A stretch of 6,452 bases of DNA from Candidatus Fermentibacterales bacterium. GTDB taxonomy: Bacteria > Fermentibacterota > Fermentibacteria > Fermentibacterales > JAFGKQ01. How positions within the stretch are numbered: the first letter of the stretch is position 1; each line of letters starts with the position of its first letter. Location of the stretch: positions 1 through 6,452 of the forward strand of contig JAFGKQ010000230.1 in the NCBI GenBank assembly GCA_016928495.1, read 5' to 3'. Under the pieces are notes generated by a model that saw nothing but the letters and a program-made list of their open reading frames with translations, was not told the origin of the DNA and ran no database searches. The translations under genes were made by a program, and so were the position numbers. Shown here one piece after another: positions 1 through 5,542 of this stretch.

Positions 1-1023
1 CCTCCTCTGGGCGAACAGGGCTATCCCCGGAAGGGCGAGCAGGGCGCAGACCGCCGGTATCGCCGCGCGTAGCCCGCGCGATCCGGACGCCCCGGCGGAG
101 GCCGGGACAATGCCCGTCCAGACTGCAAGGGAGATGGCCGCCGAGGCCAGGAAGGGCACGTAGTACCTCATCTGGAAGTAGGCGTTGGGTTGGGTGAGGA
201 GTGCGGCGAGCAGCAGGAGCCCCGTAGCGAGGATATGCGGGCGCAGGCGTCGCTCCCGATGCAGGGCCGACAGGGGCAGCAGGGCGAGCATGAGCGGGGA
301 GGAGAGGGCAAGGCCCTTGAGCAGGCCTACGATGTCGACGGAGCCTCCCGATCCCGCCAGGGCCAGGGCCGCCTTCGCGTAGAAGGGGGCTGGAAGCGGT
401 CTGCCTGTCGAGTAGAGGTTCCAGCTTGCCCACAGAGAGCCCGCCACGATCGCCGGCAGAAGCAGGGGCGCAAGGGATGCACCGCCTCTCCTGCCCGCGC
501 GCGCTGCAAGTGCGAGAGGCAGCGCCAGCACTGCCATCTCGGGTCTGACCAGGATCGCAACCCCCAGCACGATGCCGGCGCCTGCAGTTCCTGAAGTCGA
601 GTCGTATAGCTTGTCAAAGTAGTTATGTGTAACCACAACTATCAACACAGCTAGACCGGTCTCCATCCCCGAGGAGGAGTGGAACAGGAAGGGCCCCGTC
701 AGCAGAAGCGGAACGGTCCACCGTCGTCTCGAGGCCACGAGCAGGGCGAGAGCCGCAGCCCCGGCTCCCATGAGCATGATGACTCGCGGTGCGGCGCTTC
801 CCGAGGTTGCTGCCACGGAGGCCAGCAGCGTCCAGAGAGGCGAGGTCGTGCCGGAGGAGGGGGCTGCTCCGTGAGAGTAGCGCATGAACTCGCCCTGCAC
901 GATGCTCCGGCCGTAGGTGAGATGTATGTAGGTATCGTCCATGGGCGGGACGCCGTATGGATGCACTGCTATGAGGATGGCCAGTCCCGCCAGGAACAGA
1001 CAGATCGGAGCGGCAGCACGCAC
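1..1023 (-). CDS. GT-C (PMT/ArnT-like) membrane glycosyltransferase, C-terminus cut by window edge
   Basis: The minus-strand frame stays open from a GTG at 1023 to the left edge, giving 341 N-terminal residues. It is strongly hydrophobic, with many predicted membrane helices, the first at about residues 5-20. A short loop follows with the Asp-Asp pair D29-D30 (PMDDTYIHLTYGR), the usual position of the catalytic acidic residue in lipid-phosphate-sugar-dependent GT-C enzymes. Further family-like marks are SGTTSPLW (57-64), SGMET (118-122), RPE (160-162), a loop resembling NLYSTGRPLPAPFYAK, and a late MRYYVPFLA segment. The GTG was chosen because a G-rich Shine-Dalgarno-like run lies just upstream (minus strand ACCGGGGGGTATCCA) and a signal-anchor helix begins at once. 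The likely role is transfer of a sugar from a polyprenyl-phosphate donor at the membrane; donor and acceptor cannot be told. It is transcribed divergently from acpS and probably unrelated to that operon. The family call is confident, the exact subfamily is not. Confidence 0.8.
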   Translation of the reverse strand, partial: MRAAAPICLFLAGLAILIAVHPYGVPPMDDTYIHLTYGRSIVQGEFMRYSHGAAPSSGTTSPLWTLLASVAATSGSAAPRVIMLMGAGAAALALLVASRRRWTVPLLLTGPFLFHSSSGMETGLAVLIVVVTHNYFDKLYDSTSGTAGAGIVLGVAILVRPEMAVLALPLALAARAGRRGGASLAPLLLPAIVAGSLWASWNLYSTGRPLPAPFYAKAALALAGSGGSVDIVGLLKGLALSSPLMLALLPLSALHRERRLRPHILATGLLLLAALLTQPNAYFQMRYYVPFLASAAISLAVWTGIVPASAGASGSRGLRAAIPAVCALLALPGIALFAQRR

Positions 1024-1079
1024 TGGATACCCCCCGGTGAGGTCAGGCAGAAGACAGAGATGGCGTCGACGTATCGGTC

Positions 1080-1108
1080 TGGACACCCCGCAGGAATATA
1101 GCTAACAT
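1080..1108 (+). promoter_or_regulatory. Candidate sigma70-like promoter of the acpS-acs-acp-kbl-satP operon
   Basis: TGGACA at 1080-1085 (5 of 6 to the -35 consensus) is followed after 17 bases by TAACAT at 1103-1108 (4 of 6 to -10). This is the only AT-rich island in the divergent intergenic region and it faces acpS. Transcription would start near 1115, inside the hairpin at 1110-1138, leaving a leader of about 75 nt. This is a consensus match only; the sigma factor preferences of this organism are unknown. Confidence 0.35.
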
Positions 1109-1109
1109 T

Positions 1110-1138
1110 CGGAACCGGCGCCTCGTGCGCCGGTCCCG
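1110..1138. repeat. Strong inverted repeat (hairpin) in the divergent intergenic region
   Basis: ACCGGCGC (1114-1121) pairs perfectly with GCGCCGGT (1127-1134) around the loop CTCGT. Past one A-C mismatch the stem continues for three more pairs (CGG 1110-1112 with CCG 1136-1138). No T-run follows on either strand, so it does not look like an intrinsic terminator. It could be an operator for a dimeric regulator of both divergent genes, or a 5'-end mRNA structure if the candidate promoter is correct. Confidence 0.55.
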
Positions 1139-1191
1139 TAACAGGAATCTCAGACGGCGGGGGGCGGCACGGACTTGGGAGGCTCCGCGGT

Positions 1192-1578
1192 ATGATCCTC
1201 GGCGTCGGGATCGAGATCGTAGATGTTCCGGAGCTCCGTGAGAAGCTGGACGGCTCTTTCGAGAGCGGGATCTTCCTTGCGTCGGAGCTGGACTACGCTC
1301 GGTCCCTTCTGCGCCCATGGGAGCACATTGCCGCAAGGCTGGCCGCGAAGCGGGCCCTGTGGAAGGCTCTGGGAGCCTCTCCGGGAGCTTCCATGCTCGA
1401 CGTGGAAGTGACGCGCCGCGCCAACGGAGAGGTTGGCATCTCGCTACACGGGGAGGCTCGCCGGATCGCGATCGAAGCTGGCGTTGCCGCATGTCATGTA
1501 TCGCTCTCGCACACGGCCGGCATGGCGGTGGCTGTGGTGCTGACCGAGGGCCGTTCGCCGGGGAAGGAGCAGGATTGA
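1192..1578 (+). CDS. acpS: AcpS-type holo-[acyl-carrier-protein] synthase (4'-phosphopantetheinyl transferase), divergent active site
   Basis: This 128-residue protein has the length and order of the AcpS family, which transfers 4'-phosphopantetheine from CoA to a serine of a carrier protein. Visible marks are the N-terminal strand MILGVGIEIVDV, F28-to-Y35 (FLASELDY) matching the family 'F-x-x-x-E' stretch, the long helix RLAAKRALWKALG (49-61), and the C-terminal HVSLSHTAGMAVAVV (102-116). Start: ATG 1192, with GGGAGG at 1177-1182 nine bases upstream. Two expected Mg-binding acids are changed: the Asp of the GxDI motif is E8, and the Glu of the 'AAKEA' helix is R54 (codon CGG). The enzyme may therefore be altered, non-catalytic, or tuned to a particular partner. 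It is the first gene of the operon and its stop overlaps the next start, so its natural target is probably the carrier protein two genes downstream. The family call is strong; activity is uncertain. Confidence 0.85.
   Translation: MILGVGIEIVDVPELREKLDGSFESGIFLASELDYARSLLRPWEHIAARLAAKRALWKALGASPGASMLDVEVTRRANGEVGISLHGEARRIAIEAGVAACHVSLSHTAGMAVAVVLTEGRSPGKEQD
1564..1577 (+). promoter_or_regulatory. Ribosome binding site that fixes the TTG start of the acetyl-CoA synthetase
   Basis: AAGGAG (1564-1569) lies five bases before TTG (1575-1577). The TTG overlaps the acpS stop TGA (1576-1578) as TTGA, an arrangement typical of translational coupling. The frame is open further upstream to an ATG at 1317, but that stretch is acpS read out of frame, whereas similarity to acetyl-CoA synthetases begins just after the TTG (SYEERLRGFDW). 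Confidence 0.75.
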
Positions 1579-3326
1579 GCAACATAGGATCCTACGAGGA
1601 AAGGCTCAGAGGCTTTGACTGGACCATCGCGCGCAAGGCTCTGGACTGGGACGAGAGCAGGGACATCCTCAACATCGGCTGGATCTGCTCCGATCGGGTC
1701 TGCGAGCGAATGGGCCTGGCGGACAAGACCGCGCTGATCTGGGAAGGCTTCGGCGAGCGCAGGTCGGTCTACACCTACGACGATGTCAGGGTCTACTCGA
1801 ACGGCTTCGCGAGCTTCCTCGCAGGTCTGGGCCTCGAGGTGGGGGACAGGGTCTGCATCTTCATGGACAGGATTCCCAGTCTCTACATCTCGTTCCTTGG
1901 TGTCCTGAAGGCGGGTTGCATCGCTCAGCCTCTCTTCTCCGCCTTCGGCGACGAGTCCCTGGAGGTCCGGTTGGCCAGCGCTGAGACCCGCGCCATCCTC
2001 ACAACGCAGAAGCACGTGAAGAAGGTCCGGAAGATACTCGAGAAGCTGCCTTCCCTGGAGCTCGTGATCCTGGTCGAGGGAGAAAGCGAGAAGCTGAGAG
2101 AGGGCGAGATCCTCTACGAGATGGAGAAGGCCCCCCGAGTCGAGAGCTTCGAGGTGAGGGCCTCCGGGCCCGAGGTGCCGTCGGTTCTGCACTATACCTC
2201 GGGGACCACGGGCATGCCCAAGGGCGCCCTGCACGTCCACGGCTCCATATGGGGCCAGGCGCTGACGACTCTATGGGTGCTCGACCTGAAGCCGGACGAC
2301 ATCTACTGGTGCACTGCCGACCCCGGCTGGGTCACGGGAACCAGCTACGGCATCATCGGACCATGGTCGCTTGGCATCACTCAATGCGTTCTGGACAGCG
2401 GGTTCACCGCTGAGAGGTGGTACAGGTTCATCCAGGAGAACAGGGTCACGGTCTGGTACTCGGCCCCGACGGCCATCCGTTCCCTGATGAGAGAGGGCGA
2501 CGAGGTCGTCCGGAAGCACGACCTGTCCAGCCTCAGGCATCTGGCGTCGGTGGGTGAGCCCCTCAACGCCGAGGCCGTCATCTGGAGCCAGAAGGTCCTC
2601 GGGTTGCCCTTCCGTGACAACTTCTGGCAGACGGAGACCGGCTCCATCATGATCGCCAACTACCCCGGGATGGAGATAAGGCCGGGCTCGATGGGCAAGC
2701 CCTTCCCCGGCATCGAGGCTACCGTGCTCGACCTGAAGACCCATGCGCCGATCGAGCAGCCCGGCAGGGTCGGCCTGATCGCCTTCCGCCCCGGCTGGCC
2801 CGCGATGTTCAGGGAGTACTGGAACAAGCCGGATGTCTACAGGAGCAAGTTCTACGGCGACGTCGGGAGCAAGAGCCCCCGGGAGCTCAGGCTCGATCCA
2901 GGCGTCTGGTACTCGTCGGGCGACAGGGCCAGCATCGACGCAGACGGCTACTTCTGGTTCGTGGGCCGCGATGACGACGTCATCAACACCGGCGGGCACC
3001 TCGTGGGGCCCTTCGAGATCGAGTCTGCCCTGATCGAGCACGAGGCGGTTGCAGAGGCGGCCGCCGTCGGCAAGCCGGACGAGGTCAACATGGAGGTGGT
3101 CAAGGCCTTCGTTACTCTGAACCCCGGGTTCGAGCCTTCCGGCGACCTCGAGCTCGACATCATGAACTTCATAAGGAAGAGGCTCTCGCCTCTTGCCATG
3201 CCGCAGGAGATCGAGTTCACGGAGAAGCTGCCCAAGACCAGGTCGGGGAAGATACTCAGGCGCTACCTTCACGCACTGGAGTGGGGAGAGGACGTGGGCG
3301 ACCTCTCGACACTCGAGGACGACTAG
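1575..3326 (+). CDS. acsA: AMP-forming acetyl-CoA synthetase (acetate--CoA ligase), AcsA-like
   Basis: The 583-residue length equals the Bacillus AcsA type. It activates acetate with ATP to acetyl-AMP, then transfers the acetyl group to CoA or possibly to a phosphopantetheine arm. ANL-family motifs appear in order: P-loop YTSGTTGMPKG (207-217), DIYWCTADPGWVTGTSYG (242-259), VWYSAPTA (293-300), SVGEPLN (325-331), FWQTETG (350-356), SSGD (447-450), hinge GRDDDVI (464-470), and the C-terminal LPKTRSGKILRR with catalytic Lys K559. W351 matches the Trp that limits the acyl pocket to acetate in Salmonella Acs, arguing for a small acyl substrate. K559 sits in the PKTRSGK context known to be controlled by lysine acetylation in Acs enzymes. 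Oddities: the adenine-side Trp is F350, and the Arg of the usual SGHR/SGYR hinge motif is L476 (GGHLVG, 473-478). It is coupled to acpS by a TTGA overlap, and the acp start lies 49 nt downstream. A propionate- or acyl-ACP-directed variant remains possible. Confidence 0.88.
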   Translation: MSNIGSYEERLRGFDWTIARKALDWDESRDILNIGWICSDRVCERMGLADKTALIWEGFGERRSVYTYDDVRVYSNGFASFLAGLGLEVGDRVCIFMDRIPSLYISFLGVLKAGCIAQPLFSAFGDESLEVRLASAETRAILTTQKHVKKVRKILEKLPSLELVILVEGESEKLREGEILYEMEKAPRVESFEVRASGPEVPSVLHYTSGTTGMPKGALHVHGSIWGQALTTLWVLDLKPDDIYWCTADPGWVTGTSYGIIGPWSLGITQCVLDSGFTAERWYRFIQENRVTVWYSAPTAIRSLMREGDEVVRKHDLSSLRHLASVGEPLNAEAVIWSQKVLGLPFRDNFWQTETGSIMIANYPGMEIRPGSMGKPFPGIEATVLDLKTHAPIEQPGRVGLIAFRPGWPAMFREYWNKPDVYRSKFYGDVGSKSPRELRLDPGVWYSSGDRASIDADGYFWFVGRDDDVINTGGHLVGPFEIESALIEHEAVAEAAAVGKPDEVNMEVVKAFVTLNPGFEPSGDLELDIMNFIRKRLSPLAMPQEIEFTEKLPKTRSGKILRRYLHALEWGEDVGDLSTLEDD

Positions 3327-3375
3327 CGCCGGAAACCAACCGGGTTCACCGGGACTGAGAAGGGAAGAAGATCAG

Positions 3376-3630
3376 ATGGACGACATCAAGGATGCCGTGC
3401 TCGAGTACGTAGTCGACGAATACGTCGACGAGGACGACGACATCGAGGTCGGTTATGAGACTCCCCTGATTTCATCCGGGCTCGTGGACAGCTTCTCGAT
3501 GGTCTCCCTGAAGGTCTTTCTCGAGAAGAGGTACAGCATCAGCCTTCCGGACAACGAGGCGACCCCCGAGGCTTTCGACAACGTCAACTCGATAGCGAGC
3601 CTGGTTCGCAGGCATCTGGGCCAGGGCTAG
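3376..3630 (+). CDS. Stand-alone acyl carrier protein (phosphopantetheine-binding)
   Basis: This 84-residue acidic protein has a four-helix carrier-protein pattern. The phosphopantetheine site is S39 in SGLVDSFSMVSL (34-45), with DSF instead of the common DSL. Then come a helix II/III region (LKVFLEKRYSIS, LPDNEATPEAFDNVNSIASLV) and a short C-terminal helix. The N-terminus is very acidic (DEYVDEDDDIEV, 14-25). Start: ATG 3376 behind AGGGAAGAAG (3361-3370); the frame is open upstream to 3193, but that part overlaps the synthetase gene in another frame. The overall look is closer to discrete carriers working with AMP ligases (DltC-like, or those near serine palmitoyltransferases) than to fatty-acid-synthesis AcpP. 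It sits between acetyl-CoA synthetase and Kbl, with an AcpS homologue in the same operon, so it probably carries the acyl group handed from one to the other. That role is inferred from position only. Confidence 0.88.
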   Translation: MDDIKDAVLEYVVDEYVDEDDDIEVGYETPLISSGLVDSFSMVSLKVFLEKRYSISLPDNEATPEAFDNVNSIASLVRRHLGQG

Positions 3631-3642
3631 ACGAAGCGGAGA

Positions 3643-3673
3643 GTGGACGCCCGCCCGCATCCACGGGGCGGGC
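3643..3673 (+). repeat. Two mutually exclusive hairpins in the acp-kbl spacer
   Basis: In the 75-nt spacer, GCCCGCCC (3649-3656) pairs perfectly with GGGCGGGC (3666-3673) around a 9-nt loop. An alternative stem pairs GTGGA-C-GC (3643-3650) with GC-A-TCCAC (3657-3664), seven pairs plus one mismatch. Both use 3649-3650, and the loop of the first stem supplies one arm of the second, so only one can form. No U-run follows, so this is not a normal terminator. It could stabilise or process the mRNA between acp and kbl, or modulate kbl expression; its function is unknown. Confidence 0.5.
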
Positions 3674-3705
3674 AAGCTGCGCTCAACGAAAGGAAGTGAG
3701 GCTGG

Positions 3706-4953
3706 ATGGCCTACTCGGATACCGTAAGGAAGATCTTCGGTCAGGAGATCGAGGAGATCAAGAGCAGGGGCCTCTACAAGGAGAAGCGCTTCATCTGCTC
3801 TCCCCAGGATGCGACCATCCGCGTGGAGTACCCCGAGGGGGCCGAGACGACCGAGGTCCTGAACTTCTGCGCCAACAACTACCTCGGCCTATCCAGTCAT
3901 CCCGAGGTGATCAAGGCTGCCCGTGAGGGTCTCGAGTCCCGCGGCTACGGGATGAGCTCCGTCAGGTTCATCTGCGGAACGCAGGACATCCACCGCGAGC
4001 TCCAGACGAAGCTCACCGACTTCCTGGGGACGGAGGACACGCTTCTCTTCCCTTCCTGCATGGACGCGAACGCCGGCGTGTTCGAGGCCGTACTGGGCAA
4101 GGAGGACGTGATGATAGCCGACAGGCTCATCCACGCCTCTCTCGTCGACGGGATAAGGCTCTGCTCCGCCGAGTACGACACCTTCAAGCACATGGACACG
4201 AAGCACCTCGAGAAGAAGCTCCAGCAGCACAGCGACAAGAGGGCCAGGATGGTCGTGACCGACGGCGTCTTCTCGATGGACGGAGATCTGGCCCCACTGG
4301 ACGAGATGGTGGCTCTCTGCGAGAAGTACGATTCCATGATCCTTGTAGACGACTCTCACGCCTCGGGCTTTATAGGGAAGACCGGAAGAGGCACCCACGA
4401 GCACTTCGGGGTGATGGGCAGGATCGACATCATCACCACGACACTGGGCAAGGCGCTCGGAGGCGCCTCCGGCGGCTGCGTCTCGGGCCGCAGGGAGCTC
4501 GTCGAGCTCTGCAGGCAGAAGGCCAGGCCCTACCTGTTCAGCAACTCCCTCTCTCCGGTCATAGTGGCCGCATCCATACGTGTGATAGACCTGATCTCGA
4601 AGACGACCGAGAGGCGCGACAAGCTCGAGTGGAACACGAAGTACTTCAGGGAAAGGATCACGGCCGCCGGGCTCAACGTGAGGCCGGGCGAGACGCCGAT
4701 CGTGCCCGTCATGCTGTACAACGCCAAGCTCGCTAACGACATGGCGCGTGACATGTACGCCGAGGGCATCTACGTGATCGGTTTCTTCTTCCCGGTCGTC
4801 CCGGCAGGCGCCGCCAGGATAAGGGTCCAGCTCTCCGCCGCGCACGAGAAGGAGCACATAGACAAGTGCGTCGAGGCCTTCAGGAAGGTGGGGAACAAGT
4901 ACGGCATCCTCGGCCTGGACAAGAACGGCATCATAGAGAAGTACGGGATGTAG
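3706..4953 (+). CDS. kbl: Glycine C-acetyltransferase (2-amino-3-ketobutyrate CoA ligase)
   Basis: This 415-residue PLP-dependent alpha-oxoamine synthase reversibly condenses acetyl-CoA and glycine to 2-amino-3-ketobutyrate plus CoA, in the cytosol. It follows E. coli Kbl closely: LNFCANNYLGLSSHPEVI (52-69), SVRFICGTQDIHREL (85-99), HAS (143-145), TDGVFSMDGDLAPLDE (185-200), VDDSHASGF (214-222; D215 binds the PLP ring nitrogen, H218 lies by it), TTLGKALGGASGG (245-257; K249 is the PLP lysine), RPYLFSNSLSP (274-284), GFFFPVVPAGAARIR (359-373; R373 should bind the substrate carboxylate). All expected catalytic residues are present. A short C-terminal extension beyond the E. coli end (LGLDKNGIIEKYGM) is unusual. 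Start: ATG 3706 after AGGAAGTGAGG (3691-3701). The usual partner, threonine dehydrogenase, is absent here; the neighbours are acetate activation, a carrier protein and an acetate transporter. Related serine palmitoyltransferases and AONS enzymes are less likely given the very Kbl-like substrate-side sequence. Confidence 0.92.
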   Translation: MAYSDTVRKIFGQEIEEIKSRGLYKEKRFICSPQDATIRVEYPEGAETTEVLNFCANNYLGLSSHPEVIKAAREGLESRGYGMSSVRFICGTQDIHRELQTKLTDFLGTEDTLLFPSCMDANAGVFEAVLGKEDVMIADRLIHASLVDGIRLCSAEYDTFKHMDTKHLEKKLQQHSDKRARMVVTDGVFSMDGDLAPLDEMVALCEKYDSMILVDDSHASGFIGKTGRGTHEHFGVMGRIDIITTTLGKALGGASGGCVSGRRELVELCRQKARPYLFSNSLSPVIVAASIRVIDLISKTTERRDKLEWNTKYFRERITAAGLNVRPGETPIVPVMLYNAKLANDMARDMYAEGIYVIGFFFPVVPAGAARIRVQLSAAHEKEHIDKCVEAFRKVGNKYGILGLDKNGIIEKYGM

Positions 4954-4990
4954 CTCGCTTCAGGGCCTGATAATCCGACAGGGGGAGGAC

Positions 4991-5542
4991 ATGGGGGAAA
5001 GCAGAGCGAACCCTGCGCCGCTGGGCCTCATGGGTTTCGGCATGACCACGGTTCTGCTCAACATCCACAACGCGGGGCTCTTTGCCATGGACACGATGAT
5101 CCTCTCCATGGGCATCTTCTATGGCGGCCTGGCCCAGATCATCGCGGGGATCATGGAGTTCAGGAACGGCAACACCTTCGGCCTGACCGCGTTCACCAGC
5201 TACGGCCTCTTCTGGCTCAGCCTGGTGTTCATCGTCCTGAAGGGTGGAGCCGATCCCGTCTTCATGGGCTGGTACCTCTTTATGTGGGGGCTCTTCACGG
5301 GCTACATGTGGCTGGGCACCTGGAGGAAGAACAGGGCCCTGCAGACGGTCTTCCTGTCGCTCACGGTGCTGTTCTGGCTGCTCGCAATAGGCCACTGGGC
5401 CGACTCGACGGTCTTCGTGAGGATAGCCGGCTGGGAGGGCATCTTCTGCGGCATGTCAGCCGTGTACCTGGCCGCTGCCGAGGTGCTCAGCGAGGCGAGG
5501 GGAAAGGCCCTGCTCCCGATCGGGGTGGTCGGCAGGAGGTAG
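4991..5542 (+). CDS. satP: Acetate/succinate:proton symporter, SatP (YaaH/GPR1/FUN34) family
   Basis: This 183-residue inner-membrane protein has six hydrophobic segments, at about residues 11-32, 35-56, 62-83, 90-110, 116-136 and 143-166. The family signature NPAPLGL is at 7-13, followed by GFGMTTVLLNIHNAG, MGIFYGGLAQIIAGIMEF (40-57) and GNTFGLTAFTSYG (60-72), which match E. coli SatP almost residue for residue as I recall it. The C-terminal part (LTVLFWLLAIGHWA, AGWEGIFCGMSAVYLA, LLPIG) also agrees. The family moves acetate (and succinate) with protons as a homohexameric channel-like transporter. Start: ATG 4991 directly after GGGGGAGG (4981-4988). It lies 37 nt after kbl as the last gene of the cluster, which fits supply of acetate to the acetyl-CoA synthetase, or export of acetate if the pathway runs backwards. 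Its 3' end overlaps the convergent minus-strand reading frame by 56 bp. Confidence 0.93.
   Translation: MGESRANPAPLGLMGFGMTTVLLNIHNAGLFAMDTMILSMGIFYGGLAQIIAGIMEFRNGNTFGLTAFTSYGLFWLSLVFIVLKGGADPVFMGWYLFMWGLFTGYMWLGTWRKNRALQTVFLSLTVLFWLLAIGHWADSTVFVRIAGWEGIFCGMSAVYLAAAEVLSEARGKALLPIGVVGRR

Noticed and set aside
190-1101. Plus-strand open frames over the glycosyltransferase region (190-594 and 679-1101)
   Set aside because: Their translations are Arg/Gln/Gly-rich low-complexity sequence, whereas the minus strand encodes a coherent polytopic membrane protein with family motifs.
1317-1574. Upstream extension of the acetyl-CoA synthetase frame to an ATG at 1317
   Set aside because: The region encodes acpS in another frame; the extension resembles no Acs N-terminus, while TTG 1575 has a good ribosome site and is followed directly by Acs-like sequence.
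2271-3272. Long minus-strand open frame (333 codons) opposite the synthetase gene
   Set aside because: GC-rich third positions keep the antisense frame open; its translation has no recognisable domain and lies opposite a clearly conserved gene. The same applies to the antisense frames at 1494-2240 and 3889-4857.
3193-3375. Upstream extension of the carrier protein frame
   Set aside because: It overlaps the conserved C-terminal end of the synthetase; the ATG at 3376 has its own Shine-Dalgarno and gives a normal ACP length.
3649-3673. Intrinsic terminator between acp and kbl
   Set aside because: The stem is strong but is followed by AAGCTGCGC with no U-run, and the flanking genes appear to belong to one operon.
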